A DNA stretch of 64,000 nucleotides, taken from contig OX419758.1 of the NCBI GenBank assembly GCA_948567375.1, positions 29,579,001 to 29,643,000 of the forward strand, in the 5' to 3' direction. Of this stretch, positions 44,353 through 56,207 are shown in pieces. The notes beneath the pieces are model-generated. The model ran no database searches. It was not told the origin of the DNA and saw only the letters and a list, made by a program, of their open reading frames with translations. Position numbers and translations under genes: made by a program. The stretch is from Lunularia cruciata (Eukaryota > Streptophyta > Marchantiopsida > Lunulariales > Lunulariaceae). Position 1 is the stretch's first letter; each line of letters starts with the position of its first letter.

Positions 44353-44707
44353 GGTCAAGATAAGACCACATGCTTAGGGGAATATGCCCATGTGAATGGA
44401 TATTCCTTTCTACATTTTGACTTTACTTGACTTTTAGTCTAGTAACTTGAGTTACTACGGTAATTAGTAACTTTGGTACGTAACTATTTCACAAGTATAT
44501 AAACAAGGGGTGAGGAGGTACTCATCATCCTTTCATTTGCAACTATCTCTCTCTCATTGAGTTCTCTAGTGAGCAATGTCTTGAGTCTTGGAGTGTTAAC
44601 CTTGGAGGAGTATGATGGAGTTCGGGTTCCTTGCCTTCTTAGTCCATGGTGCACTACCAGAACAACCATCAGAGGTTCATCTTGAGTGAGAGATAGGCTG
44701 GCTCACA
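44353..44707 (+). repeat. Copy 5 3' LTR, right half
   Basis: Continuation of the LTR interrupted at 36521. It starts with the duplicated GGTC, runs through the TATA region and ends GGCTGGCTCACA. Together with 36181-36521 it makes a normal-length family 1 LTR. Confidence 0.9.
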
Positions 44708-46371
44708 AACCATGCTAGCCAATCTTTGCTCCAACTGCTCAATCCAAGTAGCCATGACTGTATCAAAAGTAAGAGCAGGTACTACACTACTACCAAGTGA
44801 AGATCCTCTACCACCTCATCCTCCATGACATGGAACTACTCTACTACCTATCATAGCAGCCCTCCCACTCATTAGAGAACTCAGCCATTGCTCATTAGTG
44901 AACTCAATGAGTGAAAGATAGTTGCAAATGAAAGGATGATGAGTACCTCCTCACACTTAGTTTATATACTTGTGAAATAGTTATGAACCAAAGTTACTAA
45001 TTACTAGAATAACTCAAGTTATTAGGCTAAAAGTCTAATAAAGTAAAAAAGCTAAAGGAATATCCATAATCATGGGGATATTCTCCTAAGCATATGGTCT
45101 TATCTTGACCCAACAACAAAGTCAAGGATTCCTTCACATGGGCTATCCTTGGACAATAGAAGAATCCAAAACAAAAAGGCTTGTGGGCTCAAGAGTTCTC
45201 AACTCTTTCTTCAAAGCTAAGCACCTAGGAATAATACCAAGTCAACACTCTAAATTCCAAAATAGTAGTGCTCATTTTTTCACTTCCTCTAAAATAAAGT
45301 CCCTTCTACCTTAGCTATGATTAACTTTAGCTAATCATGACTAATGTAGAACCATTCGTTATCTCTATATAGATAATATCTCTCAAGTACTTATAATACC
45401 AAACTAAATATCACAATAGCACATACATACACAAATGGGTGTTCCAATCCATTGCTGGACCCTCCAACTACTAAAAAAACCCCTTCCATGCCATGAAGGG
45501 TGTGAACAAAGTTGAGTTCCACATCTACTATAGATCACATCAAGTATCAAACTCTTGGATGAAGTCATGCAACTCAATAGTACCAATGTACCAGAGTAAT
45601 GCTTGGGGTCTTTGGAAACCCCATAAATCTTGTCCATGTCCCACAACAAGTGTGCATACACACCAAGTGCACTCTCAACTAAATCAACTCTTATGTCAAA
45701 CTCCAACTTAGAGTCAATCTCCTCCCTTATTGGGACTTGAGATCAAAAGTGATACCAAGTGTGACTTTGGGTTAACCCACTACATACTATAGCGCTATCT
45801 CTTCCGGAATCCCCAAAGAACTTCATCGTGATAAAGTAAATGTAAACTGCAAACCACAACCATAACCATCACAAGTACCTCCACCAAGAATCACCATCAA
45901 GTGCCAACACCACCAACCAAACATTGCCCATTAATGTAGCTCTAACTACAACAACTACATAAGGAGAAAAGGCAACTTGTAACCTACCATCACAACACTC
46001 ATGGTCTATAGGTCATCATTTTTGGCCTCATTGGAGAGAAACATAGGTAGTCTAATTGTCCATCACTCTAGCCTCACTCTTGAAAGCACACTAAAGCACC
46101 AACGCTCTAAAGTCAGGGCACCTCACACAAACATGGTGCACAAACAAGAAGCAAAGAGCGGAGGATGTCTAATCACAAGGAAATTAAACAAAAACCCTCC
46201 ATCTCATAAATCAACACCAAGCTGACTCTACCACCATTTGGCATTTGATATAATAAGAGTTATCTACTTCCTAAGCTACCAAGATCACCAAGAATGGGAT
46301 CAAATTGTCTTTCCTAGCCAAAGTTACAAGTGTATAGATATCAATAGAATAGTCACTATGACAACAAGTGA
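44708..46371 (-). pseudogene. Family 3 gag-like region, right part
   Basis: Minus-strand coding remnants resume after the nested insertions. One near 44860-44710 reads VPALTFDTVMATWIEQLEQR, plausibly contiguous with the gag-like frame at 26010. Another (45706-45450) reads EFDIRVDLVESALGVYAHLL then WDMDKIYGV. A truncated family 1 LTR (44870-45446) lies between them. From about 45800 to 46370 I see no convincing coding. The assignment to family 3 rests on strand and position, not on a diagnostic motif. Confidence 0.4.
44870..45446 (-). repeat. Truncated family 1 LTR
   Basis: Minus-strand LTR piece of about 575 bp. The TGTAAC end is degraded (GGAACACCCATTTG at 45446) and about 110 bp at the CTCACA end are missing. 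It includes the TATA region and the conserved central part. A short echo, TTAGAGAACTCAGCC, just left of the break partly repeats LTR sequence. No internal region is attached. Confidence 0.8.
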
Positions 46372-46500
46372 GGGTAGACCAGTTGACTAGAGCACCAGTC
46401 TAGGAACCAAAGATTTAGGGTTCAAACCTTGTTGCCCACAATCTAGCAAGGTGGGCAAATTTTTCCAAATAATAACCAAAAACTACTCTAAACTAGCTGG
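46372..46500 (+). repeat. tRNA-like SINE head
   Basis: GGGTAGACCAGTTGACTAGAGCA resembles the start of a tRNA with a Pol III A box (GACCAGTTGACTAGAGCA-like). GGGTTCAAACCTT, 47 bases from the start, fits a B box within a T arm (AGG, GTTCAAA, CCT). The anticodon stem is weak and no CCA-end structure is clear, so this is not a working tRNA gene. A tRNA-derived SINE or tRNA pseudogene fits best. Sequence after it is A/T-rich, but no poly(A) tail is seen. Confidence 0.4.
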
Positions 46501-46510
46501 CCCTTCTAGG

Positions 46511-46616
46511 CCTTGTAGCCTCTCATAGCCCATAACATTATACCTTAAATTCAACCAATTAAGCCTTGTAGCCTCTCATAGCCCATAACACTATACCTTA
46601 AATTCAACCAATTAAG
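46511..46616 (+). repeat. Two tandem 53-bp repeats
   Basis: CCTTGTAGCCTCTCATAGCC starts at 46511 and again at 46564. The two 53-bp units differ at about three positions. Copy 7 inserted three bases after the second unit. Confidence 0.85.
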
Positions 46617-46619
46617 GCT

Positions 46620-47311
46620 TGTGAGCCGGCCTGTCTCTCACTTAGGATAAACCCCTGATGGCTATTGTGGTAGCGTACCATGGACTAAGAGGGCAAGGAA
46701 CCCCAACTCCATCATACTCCTCCAAGGTTAACACTCCAAGACTCAAGACATTGCTCACTAGAGAACTCAATGAGAGAGAGATAGTTGCAAATGAAAGGAT
46801 GATCAGTACTTCCTCACCCCTTGTTTATATACTTGTGAAATAGTTACGCACCAAAATTACTAATTACTGGAGTAACTCAAGTAACTATACTAAAAGTCAA
46901 GCAAAGTCAAAAATTAGAAAGGAATATCCATTCACATGGGCATAATCCCCTAAGCATGTGGTCTTATCTTGACCCAACCACTAAGTCAAGGATTCCTTCA
47001 CATGGGCTATCCTTGGACTAAAGAAGAATCCAAAACAAAAAGGCTTGCGGGCCCAAGAGTTCTCAACTCTTTCCTCAAAGCCAAACACCTAGGAATAATA
47101 CCAAGTCAACACACTAAAATCCAAAATAGTGGTGCTCATCTTTTCTACTTCCTCTAAAGTAAGGTCCTCTCTATCTTAGCTATGACTAAATTTAGCTAAC
47201 CATGACTAATATAGAACCATCCTTTATCTCTATATAAATAATATCTCTTAAGTACTTGTAATACCAAACAAAATATCACAATACCACACACATGCACAAA
47301 TGGGTGTAACA
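46620..47311 (-). repeat. 3' LTR of copy 7
   Basis: 692-bp family 1 LTR in minus orientation. It is joined at 47311 to the CCGGGGGTAAA-type internal end and at 46620 to the two-copy 53-bp repeat. Confidence 0.92.
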
Positions 47312-47359
47312 TTTACCCCCGGGCTAAGTTTTCACTTTGTCCTCAAAGTGAAGGTCTCT

Positions 47360-50300
47360 CTACCTTCTATGGTACATCTTCAACTTATCATGGTTAATCC
47401 TATCAAAGTGTCTTCCTCCCAAATTCTTGAGATCATAGGTGTAATTGCCCCACACCTTCTCCATTGTGAAAGGTCCAAACTACTTAGGCAAAAACTTCTT
47501 TTGCACTCTCTTGAATTGAATGGAATCAAACAACATTACCCAATCACCTTCTTTGAAAGGCTCCACCTTCTTCTTGCCTTGCCTCTTGTCATAGCTCTCC
47601 TTTTGTTTCCTTTGGGCTTGCTCCACTTGAACCATAGCTATTGCTCTTGCCTCTTCCAACTCCATGAGTTGATCCTTTCTTGACTTCTCTGCATCACCTC
47701 CTTGTGCTTTCTTCAATCTCCTATGAATGATTTGGAAGGTAAGAAGATCAAAGTGAATGGGTAAGGTAGACTCAATACCATATACCAATTGAAATGGAGA
47801 ATATCCGGTAGAAGCTTCATGGTTGTCATATACTCCCACAAAACTGCATGAATCCTGTTGTCCCAATGATGTTTAGCCCCTTCCATTTCTGCATCTTTGG
47901 CCAACATCATGCACAAGGTCTGATTGGTTCTCTTTGCCAAGCCATTGGAATTTGGCTTATAAAATGTAGTTACTCTATGTATGATAGAGAAATGTCGTAG
48001 CATGCTGTAGTAATGCTTCCTATAAACTGTCCTCCTCTATCAGAAACCAAGTCCAAAGGGCATCCAAATCTAGTGATAATGCGTTCATAAAGAAATCTAC
48101 CAACTTCATCTTCATTCTTGTCCCTCAATGGTCTAGCCTCAACCCACTTGGTAAGGTAATCAGTAACTACCACAATGTACCAATTGTTTCTCGGGGTCCT
48201 ATTGAGAGGACCTACAAAATCAATTCTCCACTTCTCAAGAGGTCCCAGCAATGGAATTGATCTAAGTGGTGGAGTGGATGTAGACTTACTTGCAAAAGCT
48301 TGACAAACATGACAAGTTTTGCAATAATCAAGACAATCCTTGAAAATCTTTCTCCAATGGTAACCTGCATCTAGAATCTTGAAAGCAGTAACCTTTCTTG
48401 CAAACTATCCTCCACACACTAAACCTTCATGAAACTCCTTTATAAGTAGGATAGACTCTTCCTTACCCACTACTCTTTGAAGTAGACCATTTGCTCCTTG
48501 GTGAAAAAGAATTTCCTCCACCATTGGTCTAGATCTTGCTACAAGGTCCTTCCTCTCCCTAGCATGCGTCCCTTCTAGATAGTTACCTCTTGTCACAAAA
48601 TTCACAATCTCCTTGTACTCCATTGGAACCTCTTGAGTGACTGAGATTGTCATGAGCTCCTCATCCGGGAAGGAATCATCCACTGGCTCATCTCCATCAT
48701 GATCATAGGCTCTAGATAACAAATCAGCATTTGCATGTTTCTTTCTTGGCATATCCTCAATGATGTAGTCATACTCAGACAAGAGTATCATCCACCTTAT
48801 TAGTCTCCCTTCAACATTATGCTTGTTGAAGATGTACTTCAAAGCCTTGTGATCCGTGACAATGGTGGCTTTCCCTCCAATCAAGTAGTGTCTAAACTTG
48901 TTGAGACCAAAGATCACTACCAACCCTTCTCTCTTCATGACAGAGTAGTTCTTCTCTGCTCAAACCATTTGCCTACTAGCATAAGTTATTGGATGATCAT
49001 GCCCATCTTGGTCTAATTGACTAAGAGTGCATCCTATAGCTACATTAGAAGCATGAGTGTAGAGGATGAAAGGCTTACTCCAATCAGGTTTAGCAAGAAT
49101 TGGAGCTACAACAAGGGATTGCTTGAGCTCCTCAAAAGCTTTGAGAGCCTCCTTGTCCTCCAAAATCACCATGTAATCTACACCCTTCTTCATGTAGATG
49201 GTCAATGCATAAGCTTTGTTGGAAAATGAGAAGATGAACCTCCTATAGTATCCAACCATCCCCAAGAATTGGCGTAACTTTGTCAAGCTTGAAGGGAATG
49301 GAAGGTCTGAGATTTTCTTCACCTTCTCAAGATCAATTGCTATTCTATCCTTGGAGATGATGTGCCCCAAAAGTAGACCTTCTTCACATCCAAAAATGCA
49401 CTTCTCTGGGTTGAGTGATGCATTTGCCTCATCCAAGCATTGCAAGACCTTGATTAGGTGCTCAAATTGCTCGTCCTTGCTCCCATAGACACAAAAGTCA
49501 TCAATGAAGTCTCTCACAAATTTCCCAATGAAAGGTTCAAATACCTTGTTCATGAACCGTTGGAATGTGGCTGGAGCATTGCAAAGCCCAAAAGGCATGA
49601 CCTTGAAAGCGTAAGTTCCCAAGGGTGTGATGAATGTGGTTGCTCTGGTGCAATCTTGATTTGGTTATATCCACTATAACCATCTCCAAAACTATACCTC
49701 TCATGACCTACAACCTCCTCCAAGATCTCATCAATGAATGGCAATGGGTAGTAGTGCTTCTTGGTAACAACATTGAGCTTCTTGTAATCCACACATGCCC
49801 AAAGCTTACCATTCTTTTTCTTCACAATGACAATTGGAGACACCCATTCTGAATTCTTGACTTCAAAGATAAATCCGGCCTCATTGAGCTTATCAATCTC
49901 TTCCTTCACAACCAAAGATATTGGTGGGCTAATGCAACATTGTTTTTGGTGGATTGGTCTTGCATGTGACTCCACCTCTATCTTGTACTCCTCCAAGGTG
50001 ACTTCCTTCAAATCCTTGTAACTGAAAGCAAAAACATGGATGAACTTGCAAACAATCTCCTCAAATCTCACCTTCTCCTCCTTGGTAACAATTCAGCCAT
50101 ACTTGAGGGTTGCTAACCTTCTCTCTACTTCCTCAAGTGTCAATGGTGATTTATCTGGGTCTTTCAAAACCTCAGGCTTAGGTGCAAAATCCATAGCACA
50201 CAAGGGATACACATCTAAATCCAATTCAGATTCATCCTCCTCCGTGGAAGTCTCATCTTCCATGCTTGTGTCCACACCTGAAGCTCCTTCTTCTCAATCT

Positions 50301-52169
50301 GATTCTCAATAATCAGAAGATGGTGTATCTGAATGTGAAGTGTTGGTGGTGTTAGTCACAGGAACTGTGACTCTATGGTTTGATGGCCCAATCCTCAAGT
50401 ACCCTTTGTACCATTGATCAGTTGTGCGTGCTACTCACAACCATGGCCTCCCAAGAAGTAAGTCATAGCTTGAATCCTTCAAGACTTGGAAAGTCATGAG
50501 ATTTTGAACTCCCATAACTAAAACTACCACTTTATCCATCACCTCTACTGGTCGAACTTGTTGCTTGTTTGCCATGCTCACCACAAATGTTGAAGCTCTT
50601 GAGGGTATCATACCCAACTTCTTCATCAACCTTTCTGACATGGCATTTACTACTGATCCTCCATCAACCAATGCATCCTTGATGTTGTGACCATTCACTC
50701 TCACATCAATCTTGGAGGCATATTCACAAGCCTCCCTTGGTGCTGGCTTTGCATCCACCACCCCCATTGATACTAGAGCTTTTGCCTTCTTCTTCCTCTT
50801 GCTCCTTGTAGAACTCAAACCACCTCTAAGCTCCTTTCTCAAGGTAGGGTTCAAAGCAATCAATTGGCCCACTATGATGTTAGCCTTGTGACTACCAACA
50901 TCCTCCAACACATTGTAGTTCCAATGTTGCTTTTAGATCAAGAAGTCCTCCATCCCCAACTTCTTCCTTAGAGTCTTTGTTGTTGATGGTGTTGAGGTGC
51001 GAGTGCTCCTAGTAGACATAGGAGTATCCTTGCTTGGAGTAAATCCTTGAGAAGAGTGAACATCCTCTGCAAAACAAACTCTCTTCTTCTCTTGTGCCAA
51101 AAGTTCCAAATTAAGACCTTGGGAGTTTGAGTACTCTCCCTTCTCATACTTGCTGTCAACCACATCTATGGATGCTATCCCCTTACCTTTGTTTGGATTA
51201 GGAGCCACTTGGGTTTCACTACCTCACTCTTTCCCTCTATTGGCTCCCTCATAACCCCTTCCTCCATGGTAAGTAGAATTTGGGCAATTCCTTTGGATAT
51301 GGCCTCTTCCTCCACAACCAAAACAATTTCTATCATTGAAATTGTTGGCTGGTTGGCCTCCTCTATATGGATAGTTTTCATAACTCCTAGGCCCTCTCCC
51401 TACATTCTAATCCACCTCTCTCTTCTCCCATAGTTGCACCACATTGATCTTGAGATCCGCAAGTTGTTCTATGATGGTTTGAAGTGGATCTTTTGGTGGA
51501 GGTGCAAGAACAAGAGCAACTACTACTTGTGGTGCAACCCTTGCCACCAAAGTATCAGAAGTTCCACCGTACTTGTAGCCTTGAGGAGGATGCATAACCT
51601 CCTTCACCACCAAATCACTCTCATCTCCTTCCAAACTCTCCTCCATACGAATTGCGATCTTGATAGCTCAACCTTGGAAGAAGGTTTCTCATATCTCACC
51701 TTGCTTCTAATTTGTGGTCTCAACCCTCCCACAAAATTCTTGGTGAGCATGGCCCCTATGCCAATCATAGTAGTCTCCACATCATCTCTACCCTTCCTCA
51801 ACACTATATGAAACTTGGACTCTAACTTTTCCACTCTTTCCACATAGACTCTCACTTTCTCTCCATCTCCTTGCTTGAGAAATATAACCTCACTCATCAA
51901 TCTCTCATAACTCTCATCAAGAAGAATTTTCTCAATGAGTACTGAAGTCAAAGTCTCCCAAGACTCCTCTTCCACATCTCTCCTCTCTCTCTCTTTTGGT
52001 ATTCTGACTTATACCATGTATGTGTTTCATCCTCAAAGAAATCTGGTAATAATGAGGCCCACTCATTCTTCCTCCTCTCATTGTTTCCTATGCAAGCTCT
52101 CTTGAAGTCTCTCACAAAGGACTTCACATCTTCTCCATCCTTGCCAAAGAAAACCAGAAGTTTCCCCAT
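47360..52169 (-). pseudogene. Gag-Pol pseudogene, copy 7
   Basis: Starts at 52169 with MGKLLVFFGKDGEDVKSF and ends at 47360, matching the intact protein end to end. A shift occurs near 51980, and a one-base loss near 51667 (the same GTTGAGCTATC change as copy 2). A stop lies before the knuckle near 51405, and TAG near 50934. Protease keeps LVDGGS, and RT keeps FIDDF (near 49495). A gap of about 30 bp falls in the RT near 49640. In RNase H, YTHAS replaces YTDAS, as in copy 5. Integrase has shifts near 48405 and 48000. The CGA codon at 43343 of copy 6 is CAA here. Confidence 0.9.
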
Positions 52170-52386
52170 CTTAACCTCTCATTATCTTTCTTTCTCTCAA
52201 TTTTTTTCTTTTCTTTTCTCTCACTCCATAACTAATAGCATATGGACATGACTAACACCATTTGAGAGTAATCCACCCCAAGGAACACAAAAGGCTCAGG
52301 TTGCTCCAAGATTTCTATAGCAACATCAAATCCTAGAGTGCATATTAATTGAACCCTCATGGATAGTTTATCCATAAATTGAAAGA

Positions 52387-52797
52387 TTATCTCCATCCCT
52401 TATCTTGAGAACTAGCTGATGAAGGTGGTAGTATTTCTATAGCTATACTAAGACTCTCTCTAAGATCCTTCACCAAAGTCTCCAAAAGTGATTTTACTCC
52501 ACTACACTCATGTCCTTTTGGAAGATTTTCAACTCCACAAACCTCACACAACTCCTTGGTCTTAGATCTTCTCCCTCCCAATCTTGGTGAAGAGTGTCCA
52601 ACATGCAAACCCAAGTCAAGTATGCCTCTCCTTTCTCTCAATCTCTTGCTCTCAAAGGTCAATGGACATGAACTTGCCTTATGTCCCTTCTCTCCACATA
52701 GAAAGCACTTAGACTCACTCTTTCCTCCAAGTGGTGTAGGTTTTTGAATCCTCTCAACACTCTCTTCCATTTCTATTGTAAACTCTCTTTTCCTCAA
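52387..52797 (-). pseudogene. Leader zinc-knuckle ORF, copy 7
   Basis: An open frame of 136 codons begins at the internal Met of MRKREFTIEMEESVERIQ. It holds both clusters (CFLCGEKGHKASSC and CEVCGVENLPKGHEC) and the leucine-rich tail, slightly extended by a changed stop. The normal N-terminus is lost because about 22 bp are missing between two TTTGAGG repeats, which shifts the frame near 52798. Confidence 0.6.
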
Positions 52798-53703
52798 ACC
52801 CTTGGAGAACCTTGCATGGTCTTAATTTTCACTCTTGGTGACCCCCCATGTTCCCAAGATGAATCTAAACACTCAAACATACTTTTTGTTGCTCTCAAAC
52901 TCCTCATGCATGAGATCTCCACTCTGTAGAATTGACCCTTCCTCACAATTTCACTCAGACCTCTCAACTTGCATGATAGTCCTACAAAATTTTGCACACA
53001 TGATCACAACTCTAGAGTATCCCTGCAAAATTTCAGATCTTTTCATCTAGCCATTTGGCCTAGACTCCTTTCTATTCAGTACACATATTTGAGATTTGGT
53101 CTTAAAACCACCCCCCTCACTTCAAAAACTCATAACTCACGGTGCAAGAATGATCTCTCTCTAATTTTTGTGGCAGCCAGTAGGATACAATGCATTGAAT
53201 TTTCTTGTAAATTTTAATATAGGAAAATTCACTGAAAATTTAAGAAATGGCAGACTCTATACAATTTTCCAAAGAGCATGCAGTTGCTGGAGCAGTTTAC
53301 CCTATCAACTTTCAAAAGTTCTAACCCAGTGCGCATAGTAGCTCTCACAATAATTACAAGTGCGCTAACTGAAAGATAACCCAAGCTTTTATGTGTAGAA
53401 ATTTCAAGTTCAGATCTCAAACTTGAGATTTGCCCAAAATTACCTTAATCCCCAAAATCTGAAACCATCTCACACAATCTCTCCAAATCCTCTCATGTGT
53501 ACAAGATGTACAAAATCACTTCAAAGACATCATAATGAACTACAGGGATATAAATAGATCTTGGTTCTCTAACATAAGTTTAGCCCTCTCTTCTCCTAAT
53601 GTTCTCTCTAAGTGAGCTCTCATAGCCTCCTTCTGCCTAATGTAGAATTGAACGCGGAACATTATCTTGCCTTCTAGAGAGGTCCCGATAACGAAACAAA
53701 AAA

Positions 53704-54396
53704 TGTGAGCCGGCCTATCTCTCACTCAAGATGAACCTCTAATGGCTATTGTGGTAGCGTACCATGGACTAAGAAGGCAAGGAACCCCAATTCTATCATA
53801 CTCCTCCAAGGCTAACACTCCAAGACTCAAGACATTGCTCACTAGAGAACTCAATGAGAGAGAGATAGTTGCAAATGAAAGGATGATCAGTACTTCCTCA
53901 CCCCTTGTTTATATACTTGTGAAACAGTTTCGCACCAAAGTTACTAATTATTGGAGTAACTCAAGTTACTAGACTAAAAGTCAAGTAAAGTCAAAAAGTA
54001 GAAAGGAATATCCATTCACATGGGCATAATCCCCTAAGCATGTGGTCTTATCTTGACCCAACCACTAAGTCAAGGATTCCTTCAAATGTGCTATCCTTGG
54101 ACTAAAAAAGAATCCAAAACAAAAAGACTTTGCGGGCCCAAGAGTTCTCAACTCTTTCCTCAAAGCCAAACACCTAGGAATAATACCAAGTCAACACACT
54201 AAAATCCAAAATAGTGGTGCTCATCTTTTCTACTTCCTCTAAAATAAGGTCCCCTCTATCTTAGCTATGACTAACTTTAGCTAACCATGATTAATATAGA
54301 ACCATCCTTTATCTCTATATAAATAATAACTCTTAAGTAGTTGTAATACCAAACTAAATATCACAATACCACACACATGCACAAATTGGTGTTATA
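53704..54396 (-). repeat. 5' LTR of copy 7
   Basis: 693-bp family 1 LTR in minus orientation, from TATAACACCAATTTG at 54396 to GCTCACA at 53704. The adjoining PBS is mutated (TGTTTCGTTATCGGGAC), and the small leader ORF next to it is cut short by a change near 53545. Confidence 0.92.
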
Positions 54397-56207
54397 AGCT
54401 TTCCTTCTTGCCACTTTGAACCCTCTCTAAATCTGGCAAACCTCCTCTAAATGTGGCCAAGTTTCTCCAACTTGAGCCAAAATCTGACACAAATCTCTAG
54501 AGTTGGCTGACCGCTAAATCCTCTACTAAATCTCCACTCAAGCCAAATTGGAAAGACTGGGCTCTCCAAATTACATATTTGAGGGAATAGGTTCCTAACT
54601 CCACCTTCAATTTTGCCCTTCAAGCTCAATTTATACCAAATTGGTCTTGCTTTCACCTCTTGATCTCAAAATGAATACCACTACTTGAAATTGACTCTCT
54701 TCTTAAGGAAATTTGGCCAGCACTTCCGTGCACTGTATGCCTCACTACCAAATCTACATCAATTTGAAAGAGCTTCTACTCACAATCACTCTAAAGGAAA
54801 ATCTAAACCATGATCAAGCTACCAACGATCAGCAAGGCTTGGAGATACCACCAACATCCTCAATTCTTGCACCTGATTTCCCCCTGACTTCACTTGTTTG
54901 ATGTAATCAATTTATTCACAACTTGAATCACACTCAATCAGATCAGTACTTGATCTATACTCAAAAATCTGCCAACAACTAGGCACTAATTATACTCAAG
55001 TTGCACCCACTCTAGCTAAGAGACTCCAGGTGATGCTTGCAAATCTCTATCCACTATAGCCAGGAACTCAAAGGCTCAATATTAGAGAAGTGAACTCTTT
55101 GGAGCTACACTGCAAAAGTATACTCCTTGATCTTGACCTAGGTCTCCAGCCCTAACAGTCCCGCTGATGGCATATCCAATGGTGAAAATGATGCACGTGA
55201 CGGTGGGCCCCACCATGTAGTTAATACCATGAACACAAAATCTGACCATCAATAAGTAGTCTATGAATAACTGCCAAAATATTTTTGACTACCAACACTA
55301 CTACTCTAGAGTTTGAGCAATCTAGGTGCGATGCTACAAATGGCATGACATCTCACATTCCAATCCCAAAGCAAGAAACCCAAATGCTTACTCTACATCA
55401 TTTCCTTTCTACAATACAATGTCTATTGGTTCACTATAGGGCTGTTAAGAATGGCTTTGAGGGACTTTTATATTGCCTTCTGAACAAACACCATCTTCTC
55501 AAAGTGCTAAGGGAATGAAGGAAAATATGGTTTGGTAGGAAATGGTAAAATTGTGAATACTAAGGCTTGGGTAGGCAACTAATTGCAATTCAAGAATAAA
55601 GATGTATACGTGTATTGTGAAAATTGGAATGGGCCATTCACCATGTTGTTTTATAGGAAAAACCTTTTGTCATTCATTGGCTAGGAAGTGGTTGGGCACT
55701 CCTTTTCCTCCTTGTCACCTATTTAGTGTGGAGTACCATCTATCCATGCAAGAAATCATCATCATTGTCTCAATGACAATACTAATCAGTCAAATGCCTA
55801 ATGTTTTCCTCTAAATGAAAATCACCATTCGTGAAGATGTAGCGGTCTTTGGCAGTCGTCCTTGAACCAAGAGGCAATACATTTAAACATCCTCAACATC
55901 TATTAGATCCAAGACAAAATGGAATTGGGGAGAAGGCATTTTGGCTGATTTTTAGCCCCAACCAAATTTCTTCATGGCCAAAGTTATTCTTTGCTGAAGC
56001 CATTCATCTCAAAGCATCATTTGGTATTGTGTTTAATTTGGCATTCTTCCTTAGATTGCCTTTTGGCCTATATTCTATTGCTAAGGCTGTTGGCTTAGTA
56101 TGCATAACTTTAATGAATGTTACAACTAAGAGTTTTCATTTCTATATAGTGGAGTAAGCTATTAATTCCTACTAAATAAAGTTGAATTAATAAAAAACAA
56201 ATAATGC
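54397..56207 (+). other. Unassigned stretch, no supported gene
   Basis: AT-rich, with short open frames on the plus strand (54713-54901, 55285-55518, 55602-55814, 55849-56157). The last is the longest (102 codons) and has a hydrophobic C-terminal half, but I recognise no domain and see no partner copy in the window. A GTGGGCCCCAC palindrome lies near 55204. The stretch ends at the junction motif that also borders family X elsewhere. It could be a decayed repeat not otherwise sampled here. Confidence 0.35.

Larger units (their letters stand above)
26024..44707 (+). mobile_element. Composite of family 1 copies 4 and 5 (host of copy 6)
   Basis: Layout: LTR (26024-26714), copy 4 internal region (to about 29702), partial LTR (29700-30013), copy 5 internal region (30014-36180), LTR split by copy 6 (36181-36521 and 44353-44707). 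The outer LTRs share variants absent from copy 6, for example GTATTAAAAGTACTT and AGATAGAGTGGACC. The two internal regions share private changes, including the same stop in the gag knuckle. This looks like a tandem LTR-internal-LTR-internal-LTR array from unequal recombination, later trimmed. The flanks (TGACT left, AACCA right) show no target duplication. Confidence 0.75.
46620..54396 (-). mobile_element. Family 1 gypsy copy 7, full length but defective
   Basis: A 7777-bp minus-strand element with both LTRs (5' at 53704-54396, 3' at 46620-47311), leader and a broken gag-pol. Flanks read GGCT on the left and AGCT on the right, which may be a 4-bp target duplication with one later change. This agrees with the 4-bp duplication of copy 6. 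The LTRs differ from each other at many sites, so this insertion is clearly older. Confidence 0.93.

Noticed and set aside
46372-46445. Functional tRNA gene
   Set aside because: The anticodon stem is poor and no complete cloverleaf can be drawn; a SINE-like or pseudo-tRNA call is safer.
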